From: Mycobacterium sp. UM_WGJ
Lineage (GTDB): Bacteria > Actinomycetota > Actinomycetes > Mycobacteriales > Mycobacteriaceae
Direction: 5' to 3'
DNA: 64,000 bases
Assembly: GCF_000455125.1 (NCBI RefSeq)
Contig: NZ_AUWR01000055.1
Coordinates: 62,001-126,000, forward strand
A program made the translations under genes and the position numbers. The notes beneath the pieces were generated by a model. That model was given only the letters and a program-made list of their open reading frames with translations, had not been told where the DNA came from and searched no databases. Positions 48,477 to 58,492 of this stretch are shown in pieces (position 1 is the stretch's first letter; every line of letters begins with the position of its first letter).

Positions 48477-50458
48477 GCACGGGCGATTTCGCCGGCGTCG
48501 TGCCACGCATTGCGCTCCGCGTTGAACGCGGCTACCTGTTGGTCGCGGAATCCGGCGATGCTCTCGGTGTTGTCGGCCAGAAATCGGCGGTAGTCCGCCA
48601 GTGCGAACTCACCGTCGGCGATCTCTACCCGGCCACGCCCGGCCGCCATGTCGGCGCGCAACTCCAGCAGCTCCTCGGCCCGCACCGGGTAGAAGCTGAT
48701 GCGGTCGAAGTAGCGCAGCAGCCAAGGGGTTTCGGGATCGAACAGCCCTGCCGTGGCGTGCCGGTGGTTCCACACCTGGGTGGTGCGTCCGACGAACTGG
48801 TAACCGCCGGGCCCCTCGATACCGTAGATACACAGGTAGGCGCCGCCGATCCCGACGGCGTTCTCCGGGGTCCAGGTGCGGGCGGGGTTGTACTTGGTGG
48901 TCACCAGCCGGTGTCTGGGATCCAGCGGGGTAGCCACCGGCGCTCCGAGGTAGATGTCGCCCAGACCCAGCACCAGATACTGCGCGTCGAACACGATGTC
49001 GTGCACCTGCGCGAGGTCATCGAGACCGTTGATACGCCGGATGAACTCGATGTTGGACGGGCACCACGGCGCGTCGGGCCGAACGCCGTACATGTAGCGG
49101 CGAATGGCCTCGTGGGTCGCGGGGTCGTCCCAACTGAGCGGCAGTCGCACCGAGCGGCTCGGCACCACCAGTTCCTCGCAGGGCGGCAGCGCATCGTCGA
49201 TGGCGGCGACCTCGTCGATCACCTCGGCGCACGAGAACCGCTCTAGGTCGAATTGGATCTGCAGTGATCGCACCCCGGGCGTCAGTTCGGCCAGCCCTGG
49301 CAGCCCCCGTTGGCGGAGCTGCTCGTAGAGCACCTGTACCCGCGCCCGCAACGCCAAATCCAGGGTCATCGGCCCGTATTCCAGCAGAACTCCACTGTCG
49401 CCGGCGCGGCGTAACGTAACCGCCGTGCCGTCGCGCCCGGTGTAGCGCTGCAGCACTCCGTCGTCGCCGTCGCCGGAGCGGGAGACCACGACCGGCAGTG
49501 CCGCACGCCGCTGCACACCCAGCGCTGCAGTCGGTGGGGCATGGTCGGCACGGATCGGCACCAGTCGCACGGTATCGCCGGGCGAGAGCTGGCCGAGTTT
49601 CCATCGGTCGCCGCCTACCACCGTCACCGGACAGACGAACCCGCCCAGGCTGGGCCCGTCGGGGCCGAGCAGGATCGGGGTATCACCGGTGAAGTCCAAT
49701 GCCCCGATGCTGTAGGCGGTGTCATGAATGTTGGACGGGTGCAGTCCGGCGTCCCCGCCGTCGGTACGGGCCCACCGTGGCTTCGGCCCGACAAGCCGCA
49801 CGCCGGTGCGGTCGGAGTTGAAGTGCACGGTGTAGTCGGTGGTGGTCAGAGTGGCCATGTCGGCGCGGGTCATGAACTCCGGCGCGGCGTGCGGTCCTTC
49901 GGTCACCGCGAGTTGCCAGTGCCGCCCGATGCTGGGCTGCATCTGACTGGGCGCACGGGTGAGTTTCGGTGGGGCACCGCCTCGGCCGACGGCGCTGAGG
50001 CGATCCGATTCACGCAGCGCCCGGCCGTGGTGGCCGCCGAACACACCTTGGGTGAAGGTCGCTGCGCTGCCGAGGAATTCCGGCGCGGTGATGCCGCCCT
50101 CGACCAAGACGTAGCAGCGCATCCCAGGCCCGGGAATAACCCCGATCTCAAGCAGGCCACCAGCGGGTATCCGAAGTGACTGCCAAGGCGGAACCAGGAC
50201 ACCGTCCAGCCTGACCGGCACCGCGGCACCGGTGACGCACACCCAGGCCGGGTTCGAAAAACGCAGCGCAGGGCCGGCTTTGGTGCATTCCAAACCGGCC
50301 GCACCTTCGGGGTTGCCCAAAACCTGGTTGCCGATCCGAAACGACAGGTCGTCCATCGGACCGGACGGCGGCACCCCGACATGCCAGTAGCCGACGCGAC
50401 CGGGCCAGTCCTGCACCGTGGTGAACATGCCCGGGGAGATCACCTCGATGCCGATCAT
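48473..50458 (-). CDS. Urea/guanidine carboxylase-like carboxyltransferase half (AHS2-AHS1) without biotin carboxylase or biotin carrier
   Basis: 661 residues from the ATG overlapping the UAAP2 stop (ATGA). Residues 1 to about 310 are the AHS2 (KipA-like) domain starting MIGIEVISPGMFTTVQDWPG. About 335-570 is the AHS1 (KipI-like) domain with LLEYGPMTLDLALRARVQVL and GIGGAYLCIYGIEGPGGYQF. The C-terminal region to 661 matches the linker before the biotin carrier in urea carboxylase (IAGFRDQQVAAFNAERNAW). The carrier with its AMKM motif is absent, and so is the N-terminal biotin carboxylase. The window's other biotin enzyme is pyc. Function: probably a biotin-independent or trans-acting carboxyltransferase; inference. 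Confidence 0.86.
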   Translation of the reverse strand: MIGIEVISPGMFTTVQDWPGRVGYWHVGVPPSGPMDDLSFRIGNQVLGNPEGAAGLECTKAGPALRFSNPAWVCVTGAAVPVRLDGVLVPPWQSLRIPAGGLLEIGVIPGPGMRCYVLVEGGITAPEFLGSAATFTQGVFGGHHGRALRESDRLSAVGRGGAPPKLTRAPSQMQPSIGRHWQLAVTEGPHAAPEFMTRADMATLTTTDYTVHFNSDRTGVRLVGPKPRWARTDGGDAGLHPSNIHDTAYSIGALDFTGDTPILLGPDGPSLGGFVCPVTVVGGDRWKLGQLSPGDTVRLVPIRADHAPPTAALGVQRRAALPVVVSRSGDGDDGVLQRYTGRDGTAVTLRRAGDSGVLLEYGPMTLDLALRARVQVLYEQLRQRGLPGLAELTPGVRSLQIQFDLERFSCAEVIDEVAAIDDALPPCEELVVPSRSVRLPLSWDDPATHEAIRRYMYGVRPDAPWCPSNIEFIRRINGLDDLAQVHDIVFDAQYLVLGLGDIYLGAPVATPLDPRHRLVTTKYNPARTWTPENAVGIGGAYLCIYGIEGPGGYQFVGRTTQVWNHRHATAGLFDPETPWLLRYFDRISFYPVRAEELLELRADMAAGRGRVEIADGEFALADYRRFLADNTESIAGFRDQQVAAFNAERNAWHDAGEIARA

Positions 50459-51072
50459 GGTCGGCTGATCACCATCCGCACCGGCGTTGGGTCGAAGCCG
50501 TTGCACGGGTTGTTGATCTGCGGGCAGTTCGACACCAGGACCAGAGTGTCGGTCTCCGCGCGCAGAGTCAGACTCTTGCCCGGGGCCGAGAGGCCGTCGA
50601 CGATACCCAGCGTGCCGTCGGCTTCCACGGGCACGTTCATGAACCAGTTGATGTTGGAGACGATGTCGCGTTTGTCCAGACCCCACCGGGCCCCCTCGGC
50701 GAGGAAGTTCTCCACGCAGGCGTGCTGGTGGGCCGTGTGGTGCCCGTAGCGCAGCGTGTTGGATTCCTGCGAGCAGGCCCCGGCAATGGTGTCGTGGTTG
50801 CCGACGTCGTCGGCGATGACGGTCATCAGGGCGGCGCCATCGGCGCTGCGCAGCACCGAGCCGGTGCTCAAGAAGATGTTGCGCTGGGCGAGCACCGTGG
50901 CCTGGGCGCTGTATCGGCGAGCGTGATCGGCGGCGTCGTAGAGCAGGCAGTCCACCGCCTGGTTGCCGTGCAGATCGATGATCTGCAGCAGATCGCCGGC
51001 ACGCACCACCGCCGACCAAGGCGACCGTGCCGCCACCACCGCGTCGGAGATGACGTGCGATGGATTCGTCAT
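50455..51072 (-). CDS. DUF1989 urea-amidolyase-associated protein, UAAP2/CgdB-like
   Basis: 205 residues from the ATG that overlaps the UAAP1 stop (ATGA). The DUF1989 features are VVRAGDLLQIIDLHGNQAVD, DVGNHDTIAGACS and a conserved Cys in HACVENFLAE. Homologues (CgdB) form a two-protein nickel-dependent carboxyguanidine deiminase with UAAP1/CgdA. The pair is next to a carboxyltransferase gene, as in guanidine-carboxylase clusters. Substrate here is inferred. Confidence 0.88.
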   Translation of the reverse strand: MTNPSHVISDAVVAARSPWSAVVRAGDLLQIIDLHGNQAVDCLLYDAADHARRYSAQATVLAQRNIFLSTGSVLRSADGAALMTVIADDVGNHDTIAGACSQESNTLRYGHHTAHQHACVENFLAEGARWGLDKRDIVSNINWFMNVPVEADGTLGIVDGLSAPGKSLTLRAETDTLVLVSNCPQINNPCNGFDPTPVRMVISRP

Positions 51073-51827
51073 GAGCACTCCCCCGATGCGGCGACCCAGG
51101 CCGCCTCCGTGTTCTGCACCGCGCGAAGGTATTCCGGATCCCGATTGGTCAGTTCGGCCAGCTGTTCGCCGGCCCGCCAGCCAAGGACGTCCAATGCCGT
51201 TGCAGGCGGGTCGGGGTCCAGCGGGTGCGCGGCATTGGCGACCACCAGCACCACCGGAAGGTGGATCAGCAGGTCGACCGCCGCGCCGGGTCCCGCGGAT
51301 CCGGTGAATTCCAGTGCCCCGCTGACGGGGTCGACACGGACTCCGCGGAACAGCGACACCGACGGTGCCACGTCGCGACTGCCCAGGCCGTGCTTGATCG
51401 CGCCCAGCAGCAGCAGTTGCCGCCCGGTGGCGTCCGGACCGCAGAGCAGGTCGTGGTGCCCCGAGGAGTCGGCGACGACGGTGGCCAGCACGCGCCCCTG
51501 ATCGGACAACAGCGGATGACCGACTCCGAGGTAGGCCTGCCACGGCACCTTCATGGTGTCGGCGACATTGAGCCGTTCCCAGGGTGCCTCAGCGCGGTAC
51601 AGCAGCAGATTCGCGCAGGCGCCACCCTCGACGTCGGTCATCCGAACCCGGGTGCCGCGAGCCAGCACCTTGGTGGCGTAGCCGTTGGCCGGGATGGACT
51701 CGGCCCAGATCATCGACGCCGCGTCGACGCCTTCCGGGGCCGCCGGGATGTGCATCGACGCGTGCTGCGCCTGAGCGCGCGCATGCCGGCGTGCGCCGTC
51801 GGTGGAATCGGTGCGCGGGTTGTCCAT
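51069..51827 (-). CDS. DUF1989 urea-amidolyase-associated protein, UAAP1/CgdA-like
   Basis: 252 residues, first gene of the minus-strand unit, divergent from the TetR gene. It has the DUF1989 pattern with VRMTDVEGGACANLLLYRAE, SSGHHDLLCGPD and NAAHPLDPDP. The Gly/His cluster fits the carboxyguanidine-deiminase partner CgdA. The two overlapping genes downstream suggest a single operon. Confidence 0.88.
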   Translation of the reverse strand: MDNPRTDSTDGARRHARAQAQHASMHIPAAPEGVDAASMIWAESIPANGYATKVLARGTRVRMTDVEGGACANLLLYRAEAPWERLNVADTMKVPWQAYLGVGHPLLSDQGRVLATVVADSSGHHDLLCGPDATGRQLLLLGAIKHGLGSRDVAPSVSLFRGVRVDPVSGALEFTGSAGPGAAVDLLIHLPVVLVVANAAHPLDPDPPATALDVLGWRAGEQLAELTNRDPEYLRAVQNTEAAWVAASGECS

Positions 51828-51849
51828 GACCAGGAAGCTAACACATTTC

Positions 51850-51863
51850 CTATCATTTGATAG
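51850..51863. promoter_or_regulatory. Palindrome CTATCA-TT-TGATAG between TetR and UAAP1
   Basis: A perfect 14-base palindrome in the 79-base divergent region. A half site TGATAG is repeated at 51891-51896. Likely operator for the adjacent TetR regulator controlling both directions; the binding is inference. Confidence 0.6.
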
Positions 51864-51906
51864 TTTTTAGCGAGCCCAGGCCGCGGCGCGTGATAGGCAG
51901 TAAGGC

Positions 51907-52566
51907 GTGCAGAGCGATCGACGAGGACGTCCCCGGCTGGTGGCGTCCAGCAGGCCGGGCAGCAGCGCGCGCGATGAGATCCTCGACGCCGCGGCGGAGC
52001 TGTTCACCACCGTCGGCTACGCCGCCACCTCGACCCGGCGCATCGCCGAGAACGTCGGCATTCGGCAGGCCTCGCTGTATCACCACTTCGCCGCCAAGGA
52101 CGACATCCTCGACGCCCTACTGGCCGACACCGTCGAAACCTCCGTACAGCTGGCCGCCGAGCTGCTGGCTGAGGCAGGACCGAGCGCTCCCCGGCTGCAC
52201 GCGCTCGTCGTCGCCGATACCGCGCAATTGTGCGGCGGTACCTGGAATCTGGGCACGCTGTATCTGCTTCCAGAACTTCGTCTCGAGCGCTTCGCCCGCT
52301 TCCGCCGGCGCCGTGGCGAGTTACGCAGCCACTATCGAGAGCTGTCGCGCGCGGTGATCGCCGACCATGACGGTCCCGCGAGCGCCGACGATGTGCCGTT
52401 CCGGTTGGTGGAGACGGTGATCAACCGGCGCTCCGACGACGGCTCCTGCCCGCCGGATTATCCGTGGACCATAGCCGAAGCGGCGCTACGGGTATTGGGC
52501 TGCGGGAGTGGCTTCGCCCGGATGCGCAAGACGACCGATCAGCGCTTGGGTTGGCAGCCGCGGTAG
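51907..52566 (+). CDS. TetR family transcriptional regulator
   Basis: 219 residues from a GTG at 51907. The N-terminal TetR HTH is clear: ARDEILDAAAELFTTVGYAA followed by TSTRRIAENVGIRQASLYHH. The C-terminal ligand-binding part carries no recognised motif. It is divergent from the DUF1989-carboxyltransferase operon, so it probably controls it; the ligand may be an early substrate such as a urea or guanidine derivative. Inference. Confidence 0.88.
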   Translation: MQSDRRGRPRLVASSRPGSSARDEILDAAAELFTTVGYAATSTRRIAENVGIRQASLYHHFAAKDDILDALLADTVETSVQLAAELLAEAGPSAPRLHALVVADTAQLCGGTWNLGTLYLLPELRLERFARFRRRRGELRSHYRELSRAVIADHDGPASADDVPFRLVETVINRRSDDGSCPPDYPWTIAEAALRVLGCGSGFARMRKTTDQRLGWQPR

Positions 52567-52578
52567 ACCGCAGCCTGC

Positions 52579-53058
52579 TCAGCGACCGGCCAGCTTGGCA
52601 GCCAGCCTGCGGTTCACCGGCTCGGGCAACAGGTCGGAGACATCGCCGCCCATCGCCGCAACTTCCTTTGCCAACGAAGACGATACGAACGAATACCGCG
52701 GTGTGGTCGCCACGAAAAACGTGTCGACACCGGCGATGTGCTTGTTCATCTGAGCCATCTGCAGCTCGTACTCGAAGTCGGTGCCGGTGCGCAGGCCCTT
52801 GATGATCGCGGTGAGCCCCCGCTCCCGGACGAAGTCGACCACCAAGCCCTGGCCCGACTCCGCGCGCACGTTGGGCAGATGCGCGGTGGCTTCGGCGATC
52901 ATCTCAAGGCGCTCGTCGAGAGTGAACATGCCCTTTTTAGACGGGTTGACCAGTACGGCGGCCACCACCTCATCGAACTGAGCGGCCGCGCGCTCCAGGA
53001 TGTCGACATGTCCCAGCGTCACCGGGTCGAAGGAACCGGGGCATACCGCACCACTCAT
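52579..53058 (-). CDS. coaD: Phosphopantetheine adenylyltransferase
   Basis: 159 residues from the ATG at 53056-53058. The nucleotidyltransferase motif [12 protein letters not shown] is at the start and SFVSSS near the end. It makes dephospho-CoA from 4'-phosphopantetheine and ATP. It follows rsmD, as Rv2965c does Rv2966c. Confidence 0.97.
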   Translation of the reverse strand: MSGAVCPGSFDPVTLGHVDILERAAAQFDEVVAAVLVNPSKKGMFTLDERLEMIAEATAHLPNVRAESGQGLVVDFVRERGLTAIIKGLRTGTDFEYELQMAQMNKHIAGVDTFFVATTPRYSFVSSSLAKEVAAMGGDVSDLLPEPVNRRLAAKLAGR

Positions 53059-53120
53059 AGTGCTCGACGCTAGCAGCAGGCTGAACTGATAGCGGTGACC
53101 CACTGCGCGCGGCCTCGCCG

Positions 53121-53675
53121 CTACTCGAGCTCGGCCAGCTCCAGGCGGGTGTCGCCGTACCGGCGCGAGGGCCAGGCTTCCCAGCCCTGCGGCCACCCCA
53201 CCGCCGGACTGGAGGTGGCCCGTTCGATCACCACGACGGTGCCCGGGCCCGCCCAACCCCCGGCGGTCAACAATCCCGGCAGCGCGTCGATCGCGGCGGC
53301 ATCGACCTCGTAGGGTGGATCGGCCAGCACCAGATCCACTGGAGTTTCGGTTCCCCCGGCCAGCACTGCGGCCACCGTGCCGCGGCGCAATACGGCACCG
53401 GCCAGCCCCAACGCGGCGATATTGGCGGCCAGCACCTCTGCGGCGCGACGGTCCGATTCGACGAACAGTGCCGACGCGGCGCCGCGAGACAACGCTTCCA
53501 AGCCGAGCGCCCCCGACCCCGCATACAGGTCCAACACCGACATTCCGGTCAGGTCCATTCGGGAATCGAGCACATTGAACAGCGCCTCGCGCACCCGATC
53601 TGTGGTTGGCCGGGTGCGGCGCGGCGGCACGGCGAGGCGTCGCCCCCCGGCTGCGCCCCCGACGATGCGAGTCAG
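53121..53675 (-). CDS. rsmD: 16S rRNA (guanine-N2)-methyltransferase RsmD, apparent CTG start
   Basis: 184 residues if translation starts at a CTG at 53675-53673. The codons after it read [17 protein letters not shown], the conserved RsmD N-terminus. The nearest ATG/GTG start in frame is GTG 53630, which removes this conserved part. The CTG overlaps the pyc TGA (CTGA). The SAM site [14 protein letters not shown] and the catalytic ADPPYEVD are present. It methylates G966 of 16S rRNA. Length then matches the 188-residue M. tuberculosis protein. Confidence 0.87.
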   Translation of the reverse strand: MTRIVGGAAGGRRLAVPPRRTRPTTDRVREALFNVLDSRMDLTGMSVLDLYAGSGALGLEALSRGAASALFVESDRRAAEVLAANIAALGLAGAVLRRGTVAAVLAGGTETPVDLVLADPPYEVDAAAIDALPGLLTAGGWAGPGTVVVIERATSSPAVGWPQGWEAWPSRRYGDTRLELAELE

Positions 53676-56600
53676 CTCAGCACCACCAGCAGGTCTCCGC
53701 CTTCGACCTGTGCGGTCTCGGCAACAGCCACCCGCGCGACGGTGCCGTCGGCCGGCGCGGTGATGGCCGCCTCCATCTTCATCGCCTCGATGGTGGCCAG
53801 GGTCTGTCCGGCGGTGACCTGCTCTCCCTCGGCGACTCCGATGGTGACCACACCGGCAAACGGTGCCGCGACATGGCCCGGTTTGGTTCTGTCGGCCTTT
53901 TCGGCGACCGGTACTTCGCTGGCGATGCTGCGGTCACGCACTTCGACCGGCCGCAGCTGACCGTTGATGATGCACATCACGGTCCGCATGCCGCGTTCGT
54001 CCGGCTCGGAGATGGCCTCGAGCCCGATCAGCAGCTCCACCCCGCGCTCCAGCTTGACCCGATGCTCCTCGCCCTGACGCAGCCCGTAGAAGAACTGGTT
54101 GGCCGACAACCGCGAGATGTCGCCATAGAGTTCCCGATGCGACTCGAATTCCTTTGTGGGGCCAGGGAACAGCAGGTGGTTAAGGCGAGCCTGGCGTTGC
54201 GGTCCAGATTTTGCCAACACCGCCTCGTCATCGGCCGAGAGCTGCTGCATCTCCCGTGCCGGGCCGCGACCCTCCAGCGCCTTGGTCCGCAACGGCTCCG
54301 GCCAGCCACCCGCCGGGTCGCCCAGCTCACCGCGCAGGAAGCCGATCACCGAGTCCGGTATGTCGACTCGGGACGGGTCGGCGGCGAACTCGTCGGCGCT
54401 CACGCCGGCACCGACCAGGGCCAGCGCGAGATCGCCGACCACCTTCGAGCTCGGAGTCACCTTGATCAGCCGACCGAGTACGGCATCGGCGGCGGCATAG
54501 TTGTTCTCCACGTCCTCGAACCGGTCCGCCAACCCCAGCGCCTTGGCCTGCTGGTGCAGGTTGGACAGCTGGCCACCGGGAATCTCGTGGCGGTATACCC
54601 GCCCTGTCGGCGCTGCCAGCCCGGATTCGAACGGCGCGTAAACCTTTCGCAGTGCCTCCCAGTACGGCTCCAGGTCGCCCACCGCGTCCAGCGAGATCCC
54701 GGTGTCGTAGTCGGTCTGGGCCGCCGCGGCGATGATCGAGCTGAGCGCCGGTTGACTGGTGGTGCCCGCCATGGGCGCTGCCGCGCCGTCGACGGCGTCC
54801 GCCCCGGCCTGCCAGGCAGCGACATAGCTGGCCAGCTGACCACCCGCGGTGTCGTGCGTGTGGACATGGATGGGCAGGTCGAAGCGACTGCGCAGTGCGC
54901 TCACCAACGTCGTTGCCGCGGCAGGGCGCAGCAGCCCCGCCATGTCCTTGATCGCCAGCACATGGGCACCGGCGTTCACGACCTGCTCGGCGAGCCGCAG
55001 GTAGTAATCCAGCGTGTAGAGCGTTTCGCTCGGACTGCTCAGATCGCCGGTGTAGCACATGGCGACTTCGGCTACCGCACTGCCGGTTTCGCGCACCGCA
55101 TCAATGGCCGGAAGCATCGAGTCCACGTTGTTGAGCGCATCGAAGATCCGAAAAATGTCAATACCGGTCTCGGTGGCCTCCTGGACGAACGCCGAGGTCA
55201 CCAACTCCGGATACGGGGTATACCCGACTGTGTTGCGCCCGCGCAGCAGCATCTGCAAGCAGATGTTGGGCAGCGTCTCGCGCAGCGCGGCCAGTCGCTC
55301 CCAGGGGTCTTCCTTCAGAAACCGCAGCGCCACATCGTAAGTCGCGCCGCCCCAGCATTCGACCGACAGCAGTTGCGACATGGTGTGGGCCACGTACGGC
55401 GCCACCCTGACCAACCCGCTGGTGCGCACCCGGGTGGCCAACAGCGACTGGTGGGCGTCCCGGAAGGTGGTGTCGGTGACCCCCACGGCGCGCGATTCCC
55501 GCAGCCAGCGGGCAAACCCTTCTGGCCCCAGCTCGACCAGCCGTTGCTTGGAACCCGCCGGCGGCGGCGCCGACAGGTCCAGCTCGGGCAGCTTGTCTCG
55601 CGGGTACACCGCCGACCGCCGGGTGCCGTGCGGACTGTTGACGGTGACATCCGCCAGGTAATTCAAGATCTTGGTGCCGCGGTCGGCCGACGAACGCGCG
55701 GTCAGCAGCTGCGGGCGCTCGTCGATGAACGAGGTCGTGATGCGCCCGGCGGAGAAGTCCGGGTCATCGAGCACGGCCTGCAGGAACGGGATGTTGGTGG
55801 CGACCCCACGGATCCGGAATTCCGCGATCGCCCGGCGCGCCCGCTTCACCGCGGTGGGGAAATCCTTGCCGCGACAGGTCAGCTTGACCAGCATCGAGTC
55901 GAAGTGGGCGCTGATCTCCGCGCCCAGGTTCGTGCCGCCATCCAGCCGGATCCCCGCCCCGCCAGGGCTGCGGTAAGCGCTGATCCGTCCGGTGTCGGGC
56001 CGGAATCCGTTGGCCGGGTCCTCGGTGGTGATCCGGCATTGCAGCGCAGCGCCGCGCAGCGTGATCGAATCCTGCGAGAGGCCCAGGTCCGCCAGCCACT
56101 CACCGGCGGCGATCCGCAGCTGCGACGACACCAGGTCGACGTCGGTGATCTCCTCGGTGACGGTGTGCTCCACCTGGATGCGCGGATTCATCTCGATGAA
56201 CACGTGGTGGCCGCGCTCGTCGACCAGAAACTCCACGGTGCCCGCGCAGGTGTAGCCGATATGGCTCGCGAATGCCACGGCGTCCGCACAGATCTTCTCG
56301 CGCAGAGCCGGATCGAGATTCGGTGCCGGCGCCAACTCGACGACTTTCTGATGCCGGCGCTGCACACTGCAGTCACGCTCGTAGAGGTGAATCACGTTGC
56401 CGTGGTTATCGGCCAGGATCTGCACCTCGATGTGGCGCGGGTTGAGTACCGCCTGCTCGAGGTAGACGTGTGGATCGCCGAACGCCGAATCCGCTTCCCG
56501 GCTGGCCGCTTCCACCGCGTCGGCCAGCCCGTCGATGTCGGCGACCCGGCGCATCCCGCGCCCACCGCCACCGGCGACCGCCTTGACGAACAGCGGGAAC

Positions 56601-57055
56601 GTCATGTCCTGGGCTGCGGCGAGCAGTTCCTCCACCGAGGACGACGGGGCCGATGACGCCAGCACAGGCAGGCCCGCCTCCCGCGCGGCCGCCACCGCGC
56701 GAGACTTGTTGCCGGCCAGGGCCAGCACCGCCGCGCTGGGACCGACGAAGGTGATGCCCGCAGCCGCACAGGCCTGCGCCAGTTGAGGATTCTCCGAAAG
56801 AAAACCGTAGCCGGGGTAAACGGCGTCGGCTCCGCATCGCACTGCGGTGCCGACGATCTCGTCGACTGACAGGTACGCGCGTACCGGATGGCCCTCTTCG
56901 CCGATCTGGTAGGACTCGTCCGCCTTGAGCCGGTGCAGCGAGTTGCGATCCTCGTACGGGTAGACCGCCACTGTGCCGACCCCGAGTTCCACAGCGGCCC
57001 GGAACGCGCGGACAGCGATCTCCCCGCGGTTGGCCACCAGCACTTTGGAGATCAC
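53672..57055 (-). CDS. pyc: Pyruvate carboxylase
   Basis: 1127 residues from a GTG at 57055 ([19 protein letters not shown]). Biotin carboxylase domain first, with the ATP-grasp region and [15 protein letters not shown]. The carboxyltransferase TIM barrel follows ([17 protein letters not shown]). The C-terminal biotin carrier ends with [10 protein letters not shown] (biotinyl Lys). It makes oxaloacetate from pyruvate, feeding the TCA cycle. Matches Rv2967c in length. Confidence 0.98.
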   Translation of the reverse strand: MISKVLVANRGEIAVRAFRAAVELGVGTVAVYPYEDRNSLHRLKADESYQIGEEGHPVRAYLSVDEIVGTAVRCGADAVYPGYGFLSENPQLAQACAAAGITFVGPSAAVLALAGNKSRAVAAAREAGLPVLASSAPSSSVEELLAAAQDMTFPLFVKAVAGGGGRGMRRVADIDGLADAVEAASREADSAFGDPHVYLEQAVLNPRHIEVQILADNHGNVIHLYERDCSVQRRHQKVVELAPAPNLDPALREKICADAVAFASHIGYTCAGTVEFLVDERGHHVFIEMNPRIQVEHTVTEEITDVDLVSSQLRIAAGEWLADLGLSQDSITLRGAALQCRITTEDPANGFRPDTGRISAYRSPGGAGIRLDGGTNLGAEISAHFDSMLVKLTCRGKDFPTAVKRARRAIAEFRIRGVATNIPFLQAVLDDPDFSAGRITTSFIDERPQLLTARSSADRGTKILNYLADVTVNSPHGTRRSAVYPRDKLPELDLSAPPPAGSKQRLVELGPEGFARWLRESRAVGVTDTTFRDAHQSLLATRVRTSGLVRVAPYVAHTMSQLLSVECWGGATYDVALRFLKEDPWERLAALRETLPNICLQMLLRGRNTVGYTPYPELVTSAFVQEATETGIDIFRIFDALNNVDSMLPAIDAVRETGSAVAEVAMCYTGDLSSPSETLYTLDYYLRLAEQVVNAGAHVLAIKDMAGLLRPAAATTLVSALRSRFDLPIHVHTHDTAGGQLASYVAAWQAGADAVDGAAAPMAGTTSQPALSSIIAAAAQTDYDTGISLDAVGDLEPYWEALRKVYAPFESGLAAPTGRVYRHEIPGGQLSNLHQQAKALGLADRFEDVENNYAAADAVLGRLIKVTPSSKVVGDLALALVGAGVSADEFAADPSRVDIPDSVIGFLRGELGDPAGGWPEPLRTKALEGRGPAREMQQLSADDEAVLAKSGPQRQARLNHLLFPGPTKEFESHRELYGDISRLSANQFFYGLRQGEEHRVKLERGVELLIGLEAISEPDERGMRTVMCIINGQLRPVEVRDRSIASEVPVAEKADRTKPGHVAAPFAGVVTIGVAEGEQVTAGQTLATIEAMKMEAAITAPADGTVARVAVAETAQVEGGDLLVVLS

Positions 57056-57063
57056 ATCCACCC

Positions 57064-57675
57064 CTACAGCAGCGTTATCCAGTAATCCTGAAACCGAATA
57101 AATATCAGCAGAAATAACGCGATAAACCATAACGCAGCGATGGTCCAACGCCATCGGTGCAAATGCTGCAAAGTTTTGCGTATACCACCCTGCTCAGATG
57201 CTAGGGCTGCGAATATCACTAGCAGGCACAGCGTGACCGCCCACACCACCATGCAATACGGGCACAGCGCCCCGATCCGGTACAGGCTCTGGAAGATCAG
57301 CCAGTGCACGAAGCCGGCGCCGGCCAGCGTCCCGAGCGTCAACCCGGTCCAATACCACTGCGGCAATGGCACTTTCGCGACAGCCAGGACGCCGGTGACA
57401 ACCACCACGGTGAAGGCGACGATCCCCATCAGGGGGTTGGGGAAGCCCAGCACCGACGCCTGCGGGGTGACCATCACCGATCCGCAGGACAGCACCGGGT
57501 TGAGGTTGCACGACGGTACGTAGCCGGAGTCCGTGAGCAGCTTGATCTTCTCGACGGTCAGGGTGACCGAGGCGAGCAGTCCGATGACCCCGCCGATCAG
57601 CACCGCCCAGGCCCGGGATGCCGCGACCGGCACCGCCTGGGCGGGCGATTCGACCGCCGGAGCCGTGATGGTCAC
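57064..57675 (-). CDS. Vitamin K epoxide reductase family protein (VKOR)
   Basis: 203 residues with four to five membrane segments. The redox pair CPYC sits in ALCPYCMVVW, with a second Cys pair in SCNLNPVLSCGS. Bacterial VKOR reoxidises DsbA-like thiol oxidases in the periplasm-like space. It overlaps the DsbA-like gene by 4 bases and lies next to pyc. Matches Rv2968c. Confidence 0.93.
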   Translation of the reverse strand: MTITAPAVESPAQAVPVAASRAWAVLIGGVIGLLASVTLTVEKIKLLTDSGYVPSCNLNPVLSCGSVMVTPQASVLGFPNPLMGIVAFTVVVVTGVLAVAKVPLPQWYWTGLTLGTLAGAGFVHWLIFQSLYRIGALCPYCMVVWAVTLCLLVIFAALASEQGGIRKTLQHLHRWRWTIAALWFIALFLLIFIRFQDYWITLL

Positions 57676-58427
57676 GACTCCTGAGCCGGTACGGCCATAC
57701 CGGGCACGTCACCGACGATCTCGCGGATCTTGGAGACCAGGGCTTCCGGAGTGGAGGGGCGGTAGTCCTCGCCGTTGATGCGCAACGTGGGAGTGGCGTG
57801 AATGCCCCCAGCGGCGGCCATACCGCCGACCATCTTGAGGTACTTGCCGCTGTTGATGCACGCCGGAACACTGCCGGCAGCGCCGGCTTGGCGGGCCAAC
57901 TCGATCAGGCGCTTGTCGTCGGGGAACTCCGTGCCGATCTCCGACGGCTGCAGCTGCTCGGTGTAGAGCGCGGTGTGGAATCGGCGGAAGGCATCGTTGT
58001 TCTCGTCAGCGACGCAGTAGGCGGCGGCTCCGGCGCGCGAGGAGTAGTTGTCGTTCTGCGGCCGATCCAGGATCGCGACCATGTGGTAGTCGGCGGCGAT
58101 CGCCCCGCTGTCGATCAGCCGGGACACCGTCGGGCCGAAGGCTCGCTCGAGGTTGCCGCAGGCCGGGCAGAGGAAGTCCTCGTAGAACGTCAGCACAGCC
58201 TTGGGCTCGTCGGTCCCGTCCTTGGTGATCAGCTTGCTCGAGGTGACCCGGATCGCCTCACCGGCGCCGACGCCCTTTTTGTGCCCGTTGGACATCACGA
58301 TGTAGCCGATCAGTCCCACCGCGAAGACCACCACGATGGCGACGAGCCCGATCTGCATTGCGAGGTTGCGCTTCTGGTCGCCGGCCCTCAAGCCGGAGGC
58401 GGCGGGGCGTTTGGGTTTGCTGGCCAC
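57672..58427 (-). CDS. Membrane-anchored DsbA-like thiol-disulfide oxidoreductase
   Basis: 251 residues. One N-terminal membrane segment (about 24-46) and an extracytoplasmic DsbA fold with the active site CPAC in EDFLCPACGNLERAFG. It introduces disulfides into exported proteins and is recycled by the overlapping VKOR. Two exported proteins in this window (GH6, small Cys-rich) have paired cysteines. Matches Rv2969c. Confidence 0.94.
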   Translation of the reverse strand: MASKPKRPAASGLRAGDQKRNLAMQIGLVAIVVVFAVGLIGYIVMSNGHKKGVGAGEAIRVTSSKLITKDGTDEPKAVLTFYEDFLCPACGNLERAFGPTVSRLIDSGAIAADYHMVAILDRPQNDNYSSRAGAAAYCVADENNDAFRRFHTALYTEQLQPSEIGTEFPDDKRLIELARQAGAAGSVPACINSGKYLKMVGGMAAAGGIHATPTLRINGEDYRPSTPEALVSKIREIVGDVPGMAVPAQES

Positions 58428-58492
58428 AGTCGGTCGGTCCTCGTGTTCGGTGGTCGGTTTACGGTTCAGCGTACCGGCGTGAGCCCCGGACC

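Noticed and set aside
53606-56656. 1016-codon open frame on the plus strand
   Set aside because: Antisense to pyc in high-GC DNA; it has no recognisable domain and pyc explains the region fully.
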